A stretch of 64,000 nt of DNA from Colwellia psychrerythraea 34H (GCF_000012325.1 NC_003910.7:2604001-2668000), one strand, 5' to 3'. Shown: positions 24,657 to 35,800, counted from the first letter of the stretch. Notes: generated from the sequence alone by a model not told the origin. Numbers and translations: made by a program.

Positions 24657-25368
24657 TGTTTATTACATCGCTTTTTACATGACTTTCTACATTTAAGAGG
24701 AAGCCAATACCGTGCATGGTTTTAATCATCGGATAATCAAAAGGTTTATCTAACATATTACGCAACTGGTAAATATGAGATCTAAGTGCGTCGGATTCTG
24801 TCGGCTCATCTCCCCATAACTTCTGGGATAACTTTGAACGACTCACGACTTGAGGATAAGCTTCCGCTAAAATTGTGAGAATACGATAGCCCATAGTATG
24901 TAATTCAAGGTTTTGTCCAGAACGCGTGACTTGTTGTCTTTTTCTATCAATGCATAGCTGATCAAATATTAAGGTATCATTGGTTTGTAATAAATGGCGT
25001 CTTGATAAAGCGAAACAGCGAACTTCGAGTTCTTCTAAAGAGAAGGGCTTAGTTAAATAATCATCTGCACCAAGAGTAAAACCTGAAATTTTATCATCGA
25101 TACTGTCTCTTGCGGTGAGCATGATAATGGGTACATGATGGCGAGCTTGTTTACGCAATTTTTTGCAAACCTCAAGCCCATCCATAACGGGTAAATTCAA
25201 ATCGAGAATGACTAAATCATAATGATTAGTTAATGCCAGTTCCAATCCTTGATCACCCTGGGTTGCAAAGTCTAATACATGTCCTTTATCTTCCATGTAG
25301 TTAGCAATATTTTGGGCGATACTTTGTTGATCTTCAACGACTAGAATATACAAAGATTGATTATTCAT
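24646..25368 (-). CDS. OmpR-family response regulator
   Basis: 240 residues. Receiver domain with acidic pocket E12/D13, phospho-acceptor D56 ('DLVILDLNLPVMDG') and the conserved Lys in 'DDYLTKPFSLEEL'; C-terminal winged helix ending 'MIKTMHGIGFLLNV'. Partner of the kinase. OmpR-type proteins bind tandem direct repeats about 11 bases apart; such repeats occur at 25846-25863 and 29230-29247. Confidence 0.92.
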   Translation of the reverse strand: MNNQSLYILVVEDQQSIAQNIANYMEDKGHVLDFATQGDQGLELALTNHYDLVILDLNLPVMDGLEVCKKLRKQARHHVPIIMLTARDSIDDKISGFTLGADDYLTKPFSLEELEVRCFALSRRHLLQTNDTLIFDQLCIDRKRQQVTRSGQNLELHTMGYRILTILAEAYPQVVSRSKLSQKLWGDEPTESDALRSHIYQLRNMLDKPFDYPMIKTMHGIGFLLNVESHVKSDVINNDK

Positions 25369-25393
25369 TTAATTTCTCGAATTGAAGAGCTCT

Positions 25394-25420
25394 TTACTAT
25401 TTTGATGTAAAAAATAGTAA
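25394..25420 (-). terminator. Hairpin between DJ-1 gene and regulator
   Basis: TTACTATTTT (25394-25403) pairs with AAAATAGTAA (25411-25420), ten base pairs with a 7-base loop. May attenuate read-through from the DJ-1 gene into the two-component genes. Confidence 0.55.
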
Positions 25421-25444
25421 GGGCTGCTTGCGTTAGCAATTATC

Positions 25445-25801
25445 TTACAAGGTTTTTAACATGTCTTGCGCTGCTTTGAAATTAGGTTTTGCAGTAATAG
25501 CTTTATCAACTAATACCTTTGCATTATAGCTATTACTTGGATTGTACTTATTGGCTTCAACTGGACCGCCTTTAGGGCTGACGATATCAACAACAATGCC
25601 ATTGATTATAAACACAGTATCCGCTTTTGAGAAATCATCAAATTCGTATCCGGGTTGTTTATCTCCTTGGTCATTACCACTAACGACCATTAACACTTTA
25701 TTGTTGTCCGATTTTAATGCTGCTTGAGCAGGTAAAGCCGTCATCACTAACGTAGCAAATAGCGTGATTAATACTACTGTGTGTTGTTTTAAAATGTTCA
25801 T
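25445..25801 (-). CDS. Truncated exported DJ-1/PfpI-like protein
   Basis: 118 residues from ATG at 25801 (GGAGAGAG upstream; a longer frame lacks a box). Signal peptide 1-28 (ALPAQA-AL). The mature part starts as a DJ-1 domain ('KVLMVVSGNDQ' and 'GIVVDIVSPKGGPVEANKYNP') but stops before the nucleophile elbow, about half the normal length. It may be a degenerate sensor or accessory protein, or a truncation. It lies between the ABC permease and the regulator and has its own predicted regulator site. Confidence 0.75.
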   Translation of the reverse strand: MNILKQHTVVLITLFATLVMTALPAQAALKSDNNKVLMVVSGNDQGDKQPGYEFDDFSKADTVFIINGIVVDIVSPKGGPVEANKYNPSNSYNAKVLVDKAITAKPNFKAAQDMLKTL

Positions 25802-25845
25802 TTGTTTCTCTCTCCTTAGTATGACGACATTATGATCGAGACTAC

Positions 25846-25863
25846 GTGAAATAGATGTGAAAC
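25846..25863 (-). promoter_or_regulatory. Predicted response-regulator site, DJ-1 promoter
   Basis: Direct repeat GTGAAAT (25846-25852) and GTGAAAC (25857-25863), starts 11 bases apart, about 45 bases before the DJ-1 start codon. The same pair in the opposite order lies upstream of the ABC genes at 29230-29247. Confidence 0.6.
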
Positions 25864-25911
25864 TGTTTTGGCTCAAGCAATATGTGATACTTTTTTGTTA
25901 AACATAATGCT

Positions 25912-28395
25912 TTATATATCGGCCATTAATTGCTTAACCGAACTCTTTAAACTATGTCGACTAGCGTATACACCTAATAAGGTAACTGTGGACAAAATAA
26001 TGGCTAATGTTATGAACAATATGAATAAGTCAGGTTGATAAGAAAGTGAGAACTGAGATTGATAAATTAACATACCGGTAATGTAGGTACCGGCTATTGC
26101 ACCTATTGCTATGATTAAGGCGGTAATTAACCATTCAATAATATTGAGCTGCAAACAGGTGTTTTTTAAAAAACCAAAGCTCATTATCACGCTGTTCTTT
26201 TTCTTTTCTTTGCTTTCAAGTGCATTAATTGATGACAAAATCACAATAATAGCGAGTAAAATAATCATCACCGCAAAACCGCTGATAACTTTGGTGATCA
26301 TGGCTAAAATGTCATCAAACTGTTTTGTTAATTCCTGTAGGGAGACCATTCTTATAGTAGGGTGATTTTCCCATAATTGACTAAGCAGTGGCCATTGATC
26401 CTCATTCAGTTCTAAACTAGACATATTATATTGCGGCGCATTGATGTGTTGCAGGGCTGTCTGGGGCATTTGCACCCAGAAAGTAATTGAACCTGCGCCG
26501 GGTTTAAATTCATGACTCGCTGTAATAGTAAAAGTGTAGCTTTGTTGGTGAATAATAAAGGTAAGCTCGTCTCCTAGGGATAAACCTAAATCGGTCATTA
26601 CTTCATCTTCAAGGGATATTTGTTGCCAGTTTTTAGCCTCTTTTTGCCACCATGCCCCTTGAACCAAGCGGTTATTCTTTGGAAGTTTTTCACTCCAATG
26701 CAATCTAATAGCGTTTGATAATGTCGCTAAGCTGTCACTGGGCTTTTGTGTAAATTCACTGAGTGTTTGGTTGTTGATTTTCACTACTTTGGCATACAAG
26801 TAAGGCTTAGTTTGACGCAGACTAATATTATGTTGTTTTGACCATTGCTCGATTGCTTTCATTTGAGGCTGACTTGCTTGTGAAATCATCACATTACCAT
26901 CATGTGTTCTCTGGTATGAAACCATGGTGTCGCCTAAGTCTTTTAAAAGCATGAGCGTAAACAATAATAAAAATGTGCTTAATCCAATTCCCAACATTTG
27001 AGTGCTTTTGCTTAATAAACGCTGTTTCATCATAAACAAGGTAAAAGGGATGAGTCCTGAAAATTGTTGGGTAGCTTTTTCACCTAAGCTTAACACTGCC
27101 CAACTAATCGCTGCCATTAATACGATAGTGATTGAAATACTACCGACTAACATCAGGGTTAATAAACCATTATCTGAGTACTTCACAGCAACAAAAACAA
27201 GAACCACCAAGGCGCATAGTTTAATGAGCGCTAACGAAATACTTTTTTGATTTTGATGAAACAACTTAGCCACAGATGTTTGACACAAGGTTAACCAAAC
27301 AGGTGAATGAAAGACGGCAAACAGTAATACACAAGTTGCGACCGTTTTAGCGGTAAGCCAGATCTCTAATTGCCAGGTGATTTCAGCAAATGTTTCAGAT
27401 AACCAACCGATGACCAACCAATGCAATGAAATAGATAAAATCGCCACAACAGGTATAAGTAGCACTATATTAATGAACCATTTAATCAGTGATAACTGTA
27501 AACCTGTTGCTTTTGAAGCGCCTAAGCTCATACAAATTGCTGAAAAATACTGTTCTTTTTTTAAGTGTACTTGCGCTATTTGTTCAATAGCGATAGCAGC
27601 CATAAAAAATAAAATAATGGAGGCTAAGCCTAAAAAGTTTTCAGTGCGTTGCCAAAAGGAGGCTAACGGATGAGAGCCGTTTTTATGATGAATTTTCGCT
27701 GCGGGAAGTTGCGCTTGTTGCCACTCAATAAGTTGCTGTATTTTTGATTTTGATGCCGTAACAAGATAACGATTCTGAATAAGATCTGTTGGGAAAGCTA
27801 ACTTTTCCATATCATCAACATTGATGATAGCGCGCATAGCTACATTATGTCCTTCCATCAATCTATCTGGCTCGTGAATTAGCACTCTTGATACGATAAA
27901 GGCTCGTTCACCTATGCTTATAGCGTCACCAATCGATAATGTTAGGCTGGCAAATAGACGGCTGTCTAACCATATATTTCCTGCTGTAGGACCACCGTTG
28001 GTTTCTGTTGCTGGACTCTGCAAAGAAGTTGAAGTGAGTAGTTTCCCTTGTAAGGGGTAGTCATTTCCTACCGCTTTGAGCTTGGACCGTTGCCACTTAT
28101 CGTTGAATGTTAACGTAGCATTAATCTGCATTGTCTTGACCACATTATCACTGAAATTGCTCAACGAAGTTAACTGAGCCGTTGTTAATTTATCTTTTTG
28201 AGTTAATACCGCATCGGCACCCAAAAGATTTTGTAAATTTCCTTCCAGGTACTTTTGAATGCTGTTGCTGGATAACGATAAAGTGACGATAAAAATCATT
28301 AATATCGCTTGAACCCAGCGCAGTAATTGTTGGTGAGGCTGGCGGTATTCTTGCGTGAAATAGTACCAAGCCAATAGCATATGATGATTTAACAT
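25912..28395 (-). CDS. ABC transporter permease, FtsX/MacB-like
   Basis: 827 residues with two FtsX-type halves: a first membrane segment near 28-45, a large periplasmic domain, three segments (about 255-360), further segments near 390-480, a second periplasmic domain, and a final block of three segments (about 690-810). Resembles YbbP-like permeases of the ATPase-YbbA type. Overlaps the ATPase gene by 7 bases. Probably works in lipid, lipoprotein or peptide handling at the inner membrane. Confidence 0.85.
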   Translation of the reverse strand: MLNHHMLLAWYYFTQEYRQPHQQLLRWVQAILMIFIVTLSLSSNSIQKYLEGNLQNLLGADAVLTQKDKLTTAQLTSLSNFSDNVVKTMQINATLTFNDKWQRSKLKAVGNDYPLQGKLLTSTSLQSPATETNGGPTAGNIWLDSRLFASLTLSIGDAISIGERAFIVSRVLIHEPDRLMEGHNVAMRAIINVDDMEKLAFPTDLIQNRYLVTASKSKIQQLIEWQQAQLPAAKIHHKNGSHPLASFWQRTENFLGLASIILFFMAAIAIEQIAQVHLKKEQYFSAICMSLGASKATGLQLSLIKWFINIVLLIPVVAILSISLHWLVIGWLSETFAEITWQLEIWLTAKTVATCVLLFAVFHSPVWLTLCQTSVAKLFHQNQKSISLALIKLCALVVLVFVAVKYSDNGLLTLMLVGSISITIVLMAAISWAVLSLGEKATQQFSGLIPFTLFMMKQRLLSKSTQMLGIGLSTFLLLFTLMLLKDLGDTMVSYQRTHDGNVMISQASQPQMKAIEQWSKQHNISLRQTKPYLYAKVVKINNQTLSEFTQKPSDSLATLSNAIRLHWSEKLPKNNRLVQGAWWQKEAKNWQQISLEDEVMTDLGLSLGDELTFIIHQQSYTFTITASHEFKPGAGSITFWVQMPQTALQHINAPQYNMSSLELNEDQWPLLSQLWENHPTIRMVSLQELTKQFDDILAMITKVISGFAVMIILLAIIVILSSINALESKEKKKNSVIMSFGFLKNTCLQLNIIEWLITALIIAIGAIAGTYITGMLIYQSQFSLSYQPDLFILFITLAIILSTVTLLGVYASRHSLKSSVKQLMADI

Positions 28396-29180
28396 GATGC
28401 TACCCGCTGCTCTTCTGTAGAGAGGTATTTAGTGATGTCTTGTTCTTCAGTGGGATTAATCGATGACGTTTTAGTGAGCTCTCCATCTGCAAGGGAATAA
28501 ATGTTCTGTGCTTTACTGGCAAGGGCATTGCTGTGAGTGACTATGATTAAAGCGGCATTATTTTCTTGGCAGCAGGCAAATAAAATATCAGAAATTTCAT
28601 TCGCATTATGTTGGTCTAAATTACCCGTTGGTTCATCGGCAAATATAAACTTGGGTGAAAATACTAACGCACGCGCGATGGCAACACGTTGTTGTTCTCC
28701 ACCACTTAATTGTGATGGTTTATGATCCGCTCTATCGGACAAACCTACCTTTTCTAACCACTGCTTTGCTTTGCTTATTGCTTGTTTATCACCACGTAAT
28801 TTCAATGGTAAAGCAATGTTGTGCAAAGCAGTTAACTCAGGCAGTAAATGAAATTGTTGAAAAATAAAACCAATGTCTGAGCGTAAGTTATCAAGTGTTG
28901 AAGTGTGTTTATCATTAAGGTAATGACCATGACCTGAGCTGGGTTTTTCTAAACCTGAAAGCAGCATAAGTAAACTTGACTTACCAGCACCTGAAGGGCC
29001 TGTTATGGCGTAGGATTGTCCTTGGTTTATAGTTAAATCAAGATTTTTAAATAAGGTAATAGTTGAAGCCTTATTTTTATTAGTCGTGTTTTCAGAAGTA
29101 GAGTTTTTATGTCCAAGACTGCCAGAAGAGTTGCTTGCAAAGGATTGAGACACACTTTTTAATTCAATTGAACTAGTCAT
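28389..29180 (-). CDS. ABC transporter ATP-binding protein, LolD/YbbA-like
   Basis: 263 residues. Walker A '[16 protein letters not shown]', Q loop '[14 protein letters not shown]', signature '[15 protein letters not shown]', Walker B '[12 protein letters not shown]'. Residues 12-40 form a Ser/Asn/Thr-rich insert ([20 protein letters not shown]..) not usual for the family. Energises the downstream permease; the two genes overlap. Confidence 0.9.
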   Translation of the reverse strand: MTSSIELKSVSQSFASNSSGSLGHKNSTSENTTNKNKASTITLFKNLDLTINQGQSYAITGPSGAGKSSLLMLLSGLEKPSSGHGHYLNDKHTSTLDNLRSDIGFIFQQFHLLPELTALHNIALPLKLRGDKQAISKAKQWLEKVGLSDRADHKPSQLSGGEQQRVAIARALVFSPKFIFADEPTGNLDQHNANEISDILFACCQENNAALIIVTHSNALASKAQNIYSLADGELTKTSSINPTEEQDITKYLSTEEQRVASC

Positions 29181-29229
29181 AAATTTACACCACAGTAATA
29201 ATTCATGCTGGTATCGTATGGGTATGCCT

Positions 29230-29247
29230 GTGAAACGAATGTGAAAT
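29230..29247 (-). promoter_or_regulatory. Predicted response-regulator site, ABC promoter
   Basis: Direct repeat GTGAAAC (29230-29236) and GTGAAAT (29241-29247), starts 11 bases apart, about 50 bases upstream of the ATPase start. Matches the site at 25846-25863. Suggests that the two-component system controls both promoters. Confidence 0.6.
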
Positions 29248-29467
29248 TCAAGAAAGTAATAGTGTAATTTCAGCTTTCATATCTAAGCTTTACACCATGT
29301 ATATTACAAAATAGTGGCTTAAATAAGTAATGGATAACAGCATAAAATACTATCAATGAAATCTATAAACAGAATCTACCAAAAAGGCAATTATCAATAG
29401 ATAATGCGAGTGCTAACCTGTATCTGTAATTTACAACTTTTATCTAGTAACAAATTTGGAGATTCTT

Positions 29468-30313
29468 ATGGTTTATGAAAATTATACAACGTTTTATGCT
29501 AGCCAAAATCAAGCTGTCCTAACGGTCACTTTTGACTTTGGTCCTGTTAATATTCAAGGCATTTCGATGCTTGATGATCTTAATCGCTTATCAGAAACTT
29601 TAGAAGATGATCGCAGCGTTAAAGTCGTTGTATTTCAATCTGCTCATCCTGAAATTTTTGTTGCTCATGCAGACACAAACTTCCTTAAAGATATATCTAC
29701 GCAGGCTATACCTAGGGAAGAAATAGAATTACTTTATTTGCAAAAGGTTTTACAGCGAGTTAGTGCGCTTCCTCAAGCAACAATCGCTAAAGTTGAAGGC
29801 TTTGCCCGTGGAGGTGGACATGAATTTATGCTGGCGTGTGATATGCGTTTTGCTGCAAGGGGTAGAGCGAAGTTTATGCAGATGGAAGCGGGTATGGGCA
29901 TTTTACCTTGTGGTGGTGGTGCATCTCGTATGGCTAGACAAGTAGGTTTGGGTCGTGCGTTGGAAATAATTTTAAGTGCTCGTGATTTTGATGCAGACCA
30001 GGCTCAAGCATATGGGACTATCAACCAAGCACTCGATGCCGATAAAATTGGTCCGTATGTAGATGAGTTAGCTAATCGTATCGGTCAGTTCCCAGCCGAA
30101 TCAATCGAAGCATGTAAGCGTGCGGTTTATGCATCTATTGATCTACCAATTGAAGCTGCTCTTAAAGAAGAAGCTTATTGGCTATATCAATCTATGAGTA
30201 AAACACCGGCTCAACAACGTTTTCAATATGCTGATGATAACGGTGCGCAAAATGATATGGATAATCAACGTAATTGGGACCAGTTAGTCATGGGCATTCA
30301 GGAGGTCAAATGA
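29468..30313 (+). CDS. Enoyl-CoA hydratase/isomerase family protein
   Basis: 281 residues from ATG 29468 with TTGGAG upstream. Crotonase fold: 'KVVVFQSAHPEIFVAHAD', oxyanion-hole region 'AKVEGFARGGGHEFMLACDMRFAARG', and 'MEAGMGILPCGGGASRMARQVGLGRALEIILSARDFDADQAQAYG' (about residues 135-180). The glutamate usual in hydratases near 'GILPCGGG' is not obvious, so the reaction is uncertain. First gene of a three-gene operon. Confidence 0.82.
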   Translation: MVYENYTTFYASQNQAVLTVTFDFGPVNIQGISMLDDLNRLSETLEDDRSVKVVVFQSAHPEIFVAHADTNFLKDISTQAIPREEIELLYLQKVLQRVSALPQATIAKVEGFARGGGHEFMLACDMRFAARGRAKFMQMEAGMGILPCGGGASRMARQVGLGRALEIILSARDFDADQAQAYGTINQALDADKIGPYVDELANRIGQFPAESIEACKRAVYASIDLPIEAALKEEAYWLYQSMSKTPAQQRFQYADDNGAQNDMDNQRNWDQLVMGIQEVK

Positions 30314-30714
30314 GTACTGAAAAGAATAAATTAGTGATTAATAGATTTCTTGAACGATTTTCGGCTAATGATGTGGAAGGTGTACTATCTCTGCTAAATA
30401 ACGCTGCCATCTGGAGAGTCATGGGTCGAGAAGGTGGTTTACCTCTTTCAGGCGAAATGGACAAAATTGCTGTCGCTGATTTGATGAATACGGTCAATAA
30501 TATATTCCCAAAAGGTATGACACTAACGCCTTCAGGATGGACAGCTAGCGGAGATCGCGTTGCTGCTGAGGTTGAATCCTATGGTCAAAAATCTGATGGG
30601 ACTATTTACAATAACATGTACCATTTTTTGTTTGAAATTAAGGATGAACAAATCATAACTATTAGAGAGTATATGGATACATTACACGTAAAATCGGTTT
30701 TTATTGATAACTAA
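30310..30714 (+). CDS. SnoaL-like (NTF2 fold) protein
   Basis: 134 residues. ATG 30310 overlaps the previous stop as ATGA, with GGAGG 5 bases upstream. 'LVINRFLERFSANDVEGVLSLLNNAAIWRVMG' and 'YNNMYHFLFEIKDEQIITIREYMDTLHV' show the ketosteroid isomerase-like fold. Translationally coupled to the crotonase gene, so probably acts in the same pathway. Confidence 0.8.
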   Translation: MSTEKNKLVINRFLERFSANDVEGVLSLLNNAAIWRVMGREGGLPLSGEMDKIAVADLMNTVNNIFPKGMTLTPSGWTASGDRVAAEVESYGQKSDGTIYNNMYHFLFEIKDEQIITIREYMDTLHVKSVFIDN

Positions 30715-30743
30715 CGTGACAAAACGCCATTGGGGGACACAAT

Positions 30744-31533
30744 ATGAATGATATCGATTTAGATGATTACAAATTGACTATGCACAATAAAACCGTACTC
30801 ATTACGGGGTCAACCAATGGCGTCGGTCGGATCACGGCTGAAAAATTAGCATTACGTGGTGCAACAGTGTTGATACATGGACGTTCAATCAATAAAATTA
30901 ATGATACCGTTGAAAGTATCAAAGAAACAACGGGTAATGTCCAAGTGTATGGTTATCATGCTGATCTAAGTGCGTTAGTACAGATACGACATCTTGCTGA
31001 AGAGATATTATCAGACCATCCTAAACTTGACGTATTGATCAATAATGCGGGTGTCGGACCTGGGCCCAGCGAAAAGCAATTTATGCGAACTATTGTTACC
31101 TGCACTAACGCTAACTCAAGGTCGTATCATTAATATTGCCTCGGCGGCGCAGCGACCATTGAAGTTTGATGACTTGATGATGAAAAATGCGTTTAATGCT
31201 TCATCGGCTTATGCTCAAAGTAAGCTGGCAGTGGTGATGTTCAGTACTTTTTTTGCTGAGCAGATTCGTGATGAAGGTATTACAATTAACGCACTCGACC
31301 CTGGTTCATTTCTAAATACTCGTATGGTTCAACAGGCTTATGGCGGCTCAAACAATAGTCCTGAATCAGGAGCACTTGCCCAATTGTTTCTAGCTTGTGC
31401 CCCTGAGTTAAACGGTGTGACGGGACAATATTTTACACAGCTACGTCCCGACAGAGCGAATGAACAAGCTTACAATTTAACCGCTCAAAAAAGGCTTTGG
31501 GCACTTACTAAACAACTTATTGCTATTGAGTGA
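30744..31533 (+). pseudogene. Short-chain dehydrogenase, broken by deletion and frameshift
   Basis: The first part (30744 on) has the NAD(P) motif 'VLITGSTNGVGRITAEKLA' and 'LDVLINNAGVGPGPSEK', then shifts frame and stops at 31133. The second part, in another frame, resumes with 'LLLPALTLTQGRIINIASAAQ', 'SAYAQSKLAVVMF' (catalytic Y..K) and ends at 31533. Compared with related SDRs, about 20-25 residues are missing at the junction near 31070-31090. It is followed by a convergent LysR gene. Confidence 0.85.
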
Positions 31534-31615
31534 GTTTAGTCAATTAACAGCAGTGCTTTTATTTTCGCTGTGTAGAACGGCCGAAATTTTAATTTATGCA
31601 GTTATAATTGAACAC

Positions 31616-32521
31616 TTATTTGTTTAGCGATTCATCCCAATAAGGATATCTGCCATATTGTTCGGATAAATAGTCTATAAAAGCTCTTACTTTAGGCGCT
31701 AATAAACGTGAACTGGGATAAACCGCCCAGATAGCAGCATTAGAAATCAGAGGATATTCTTTAAGAATTTGAACCAGTTCCCCTGATTGTAAATGACGAT
31801 AGACGCTCCATGTGGCATTCATAGCGATCCCTAAACCATCAACGCACGCATCTCGCATGGCTTCACCATTATCGGTTCTAAAATTGCCTTTTGGTTTAAT
31901 ATTTATATGACCTGCAGGGGTATCAAATACCCACGTTTCAAGGCCATTTAAAATTACACACTGATGATCGCGTAGATCTTGTGGCGAATTAGGCTCGCCA
32001 AATTTTTTAAGGTAATCAGGAGAGACACAAATAATACGTTTATCCGGTGATAGCTTGCGGGCTATTAATGTTGAATCTTTAAGCTCAGCATCACGAATAG
32101 CGATATCAAAACCACCTTCAACTAAGTCAACTATGTTATCTGTTAGGCGGATATCGACTTGTATGTCAGGATACAGGGATAAAAATCCCTTCATTGCTGA
32201 GACAATATGCATTCGGCCAAAGGAAGCAGGGGCCGTGATGCGTAACCTTCCTTTTGGAGAGGCTTGCCCTACACCAACAGATGCTCGAGCGGTTTCAATG
32301 CTAGAAATTACTTCTTCAGCGTGTGGGAGAAAGGTTTCACCTTCTTCTGTTAATGATACTTTTCGAGTGGTACGGTGCACCAAACGGATGCCTAGTCCTT
32401 GTTCGAGTTTGTTAATATGTGCACTTGCTACCGCAGGTGATAGCCCTAAATCATTTCCAGCTTGGCTGATGTTATTAGTGGCGGCCAGTCGTAAAAAGAG
32501 CTTTAGGTGTTCTATATTCAT
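31616..32521 (-). CDS. LysR family transcriptional regulator
   Basis: 301 residues from ATG at 32521 (GGAG 7 bases upstream). HTH 'NNISQAGNDLGLSPAVASAHINKLEQGLGIRLVHRTTRKVSLTEEG' near residues 16-60, then a LysR ligand domain typical of the CrgA-like group. Convergent with the crotonase operon, so its target may lie elsewhere. Confidence 0.88.
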   Translation of the reverse strand: MNIEHLKLFLRLAATNNISQAGNDLGLSPAVASAHINKLEQGLGIRLVHRTTRKVSLTEEGETFLPHAEEVISSIETARASVGVGQASPKGRLRITAPASFGRMHIVSAMKGFLSLYPDIQVDIRLTDNIVDLVEGGFDIAIRDAELKDSTLIARKLSPDKRIICVSPDYLKKFGEPNSPQDLRDHQCVILNGLETWVFDTPAGHINIKPKGNFRTDNGEAMRDACVDGLGIAMNATWSVYRHLQSGELVQILKEYPLISNAAIWAVYPSSRLLAPKVRAFIDYLSEQYGRYPYWDESLNK

Positions 32522-32880
32522 ATCCAATCTCCTAACATTATATAGATAACCTATAAGCTGATTAAGTATAATGTCCTATTGCTATCTTTTTATATAGTAA
32601 ATATCAATATATTTAGCAGTGTAGTCTGTAGCAGAAACAATTAGCTTATTCCTTTATTAATGACAGCACACGGTTGTAGATAATACTATCGGCGTTTTAA
32701 CAACTTAGAAGAGCAATAATATAATAGGCTCAAATCTAGTGTTTACAATATTGTTAATGCTATGGGAAATCGGTAAGTCAATTTTCACCTCACAGATATA
32801 TTTTTATTGATATCCATTAAATTTTAACTTCTGTTGTATGAAGATAAAATGGCTGAACTAACAGTGACTTTCTCCGTTTA
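32522..32880. other. Intergenic, no gene seen
   Basis: AT-rich stretch between the LysR start and the end of tamB. I see no open frame with protein character and no clear repeat. Confidence 0.5.
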
Positions 32881-35800
32881 TTAATCAATGTAGAACGAGT
32901 AATAAAGATCTGTCGATTGCTCAATACCACTGACAATTTCTAACCAAAATCGATTTAAAATGAACATTCTCACCGTAAGTTCATTAATGGGTTCATATAC
33001 GCCAATACCATACTTCAAATAAACTCTGTTGCCGACATAACCACTAACCGTTGCTTGAATTTGATCGCCTTCACCTTCAGTATCCACTGCGATATTACTA
33101 ATCAGTGGTATTTTTTCGATTTGGTCAAATAATCCAGCGCTATTGGTAGCCCCAAAGCCGACCAACAAACTGGCTGCAACGGTGCTTTTTTCTGCCCCTG
33201 CATCTAAGCCTCTTCCTCTGACTAGATAAGATAAAATTTCAGGCATTTCCATTGTCGGGGTTGAGAAAAGTTCCATATTTAATGTATTGGCTAATCCGGT
33301 TACCCGAATGCCGACATCAATATCTTCAGATTTAATATGTCTACTTGCACGGAGATTAAAGTAAGGATTATCCATTGGTCCGTTGAAGGTGAACTCTCCC
33401 TTTTCTATTTTAAGTTTTTGCCCGTATGCTTGAAAAGTACCATCAGACGATTGTATATTGCCAAATAACTGGAATGGGTTTTTCTCTTGTTGGCTAATTT
33501 TCAATTGGCCAGATAAATGGCTTGATAATCCTTGTCCGGATACTTCAAAAGCGGGTTTTATATTTACGCTAATGTCGGTTTTTATATCAAAACCAGAAGT
33601 TTCTTTAACAACAGCTTTGCCATATTGGTCAAGAATGATGACATCATCACTCAATGAAACGCTGCTTTGAGGTAGTTTCTCGATATTAAACGTGCCGTCT
33701 ACCACGTCAATATTGCCACTTATGGTTAATGCTTTTTCTACCAGTGAAAAATTCAACGTGGGCGAAATGCTCATCACTAATTGTGGAGGGAAAACTAACG
33801 GCAACGCGTAGCCTGTTAAATCTAAGTTCATCGACAAACTGTTTTGCCATGACATATTTCCTTGTACTTTTGCCAGTTTATCGGCGAGATAAAAGTCAGC
33901 GTCCATTGTCGCTTGATTATTATTAATCATGACTGAAGAGGATATGTTTTCTAAGGTATTGGCATTTTGCAGCAATCGAAATTTACCTTTAGTTAATGCT
34001 ATGTCACCATTAAACAAAGGAGAGCCGAGAGTGCCATCAACGGATATATCCGCTGTTACTTTACCTTCTAAAGTAATTACATCTGTTAAAATGCCTTGGA
34101 AAGGTAATAAGTTTATTTGATTTAATGATATTTGTGCATTTACCGTGGAATCAGTAAAAGAATAGTCGGCTTTAGGGTTACTCACTAAGTTATTATCAGT
34201 AAAACTATCATCAATAAAGTCAATGCTTGAAGTGATATCTACCAAGGGAAGGTTATTAGTCGCTATTAGCGCTAACTTGCTCGTTAATTGCTTTTCATCA
34301 ACAGTCAAAGCAAACAAACCTTGCGACCACTGTGACAGCACATGCTCGCCAAAATCATCACTCACTTTTAAATAACCCGGCGACATCGTAAAGCGCGCCT
34401 TTGCTGAGATAGCTTGCTGGGTAGACCAATTTATCTGAATATCACCGTCAATTTCACTAATGATCTCAGTGTCTTTAGGTAAAAATAATTCGTCAATGAC
34501 AGCAAGGTCAATATTCATTTTAAGGGCAACATCACCAACATTACCGAGATTCACTTGATGGGGCAAACAAAGACCAAACCCTTCACCTTGCCAGCAATGA
34601 CTCGCTACCATGCTTTCTTGTTTGGCTAAATCGACATTAACATCGAAGTCTTTATTATTTTTAAGGGTAATATTCTTATAGGTTAATGCACTTTGCTCAA
34701 TAGTACTCTGCCATAAAGTAAATTCATCATCCCAATGACCAGACAGGGCAAGTTTGCCAGCAAAATCACCTAACCACTGAGCGTTTATTTGATGATTACT
34801 CGCGTTGCCTGTTATATCAAATAGGATATTTTTAATGCGATAACGCGTAGATTCGTTCACCCAATCCAAATAGTCATTCTTTACTGTTAATTGAATGTCG
34901 TGACCACTCATTGGTTGATAGTTCGCCTTAATAGCTAACGAATCACTATACCATTGTTGCCAATTTAACTGGTTTAATTGACTTTGTAGGTTAACAGTAG
35001 GATTGTCTTGCGCTCCGGTAACTGAAAAATCACTGGTAAAACTGCCGTGTATCTCTTGATGCCATTGATTAATATTATCTACTGTTAACTTTCCTTTAAT
35101 ATCCCAAAAGTCACTATCCGAGGCTTGCAGTGTTAAGGCACTATTATTGAAGTCGATCAGCAGTTTACCTGGTTGTAGATTACCTAATTGATTTAAACCA
35201 ATATCTGCTTTTATCGTTAGGTCTAGTGCATTTATATTTCCTGAAATGTCGGTATCGCTTAGCGAGACAGACCATGCTTTTTTTGACCATGCACCATGAC
35301 TGTTGATGCTTCCTTGCAATCTACCGGTAATTAAATCAGGCAGTGTTTTTGTTAACATCGCAACTTGTTCTTCACTGGTGCCTAACTCTGATAGCGCCGG
35401 TATGTTTATTTCGGGCAAGGTAAAACCGGTTGATTGAGCAGATAACTGCCAACTAATATCGTCAGCTAATAAGCCTATATCACCCGTTAAATATACTTGG
35501 CTTTCTGAGTCTTCATCGTTAAAAATAAACTGGTCAATAGTAGCGCGGTTTTTCTGATAACTGGCTTTGAGTTTCAGCTGTGCATTATTATAGCCATAAC
35601 CTTTAATCTGACTGGCTAAATCCATCGTTTGTTGTTTTACATCGCCTGAGAGAGATAACAATAATGAGGAATACTCACCATACTCAGTTAATGATAAAGG
35701 CGTTGGAATTTGTTGAGCGTCTATGGTTAGGTTAAAGGGCATGGCTTCATCAATGAAGTTAATTTTACCTTGGCTTTTAAGCGCTAAGTTACCTTCGCTG

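Noticed and set aside
32055..32549. 164-codon + strand frame opposite the LysR gene
   Set aside because: The minus-strand LysR product has clear HTH and ligand domains; the + frame does not resemble a protein.
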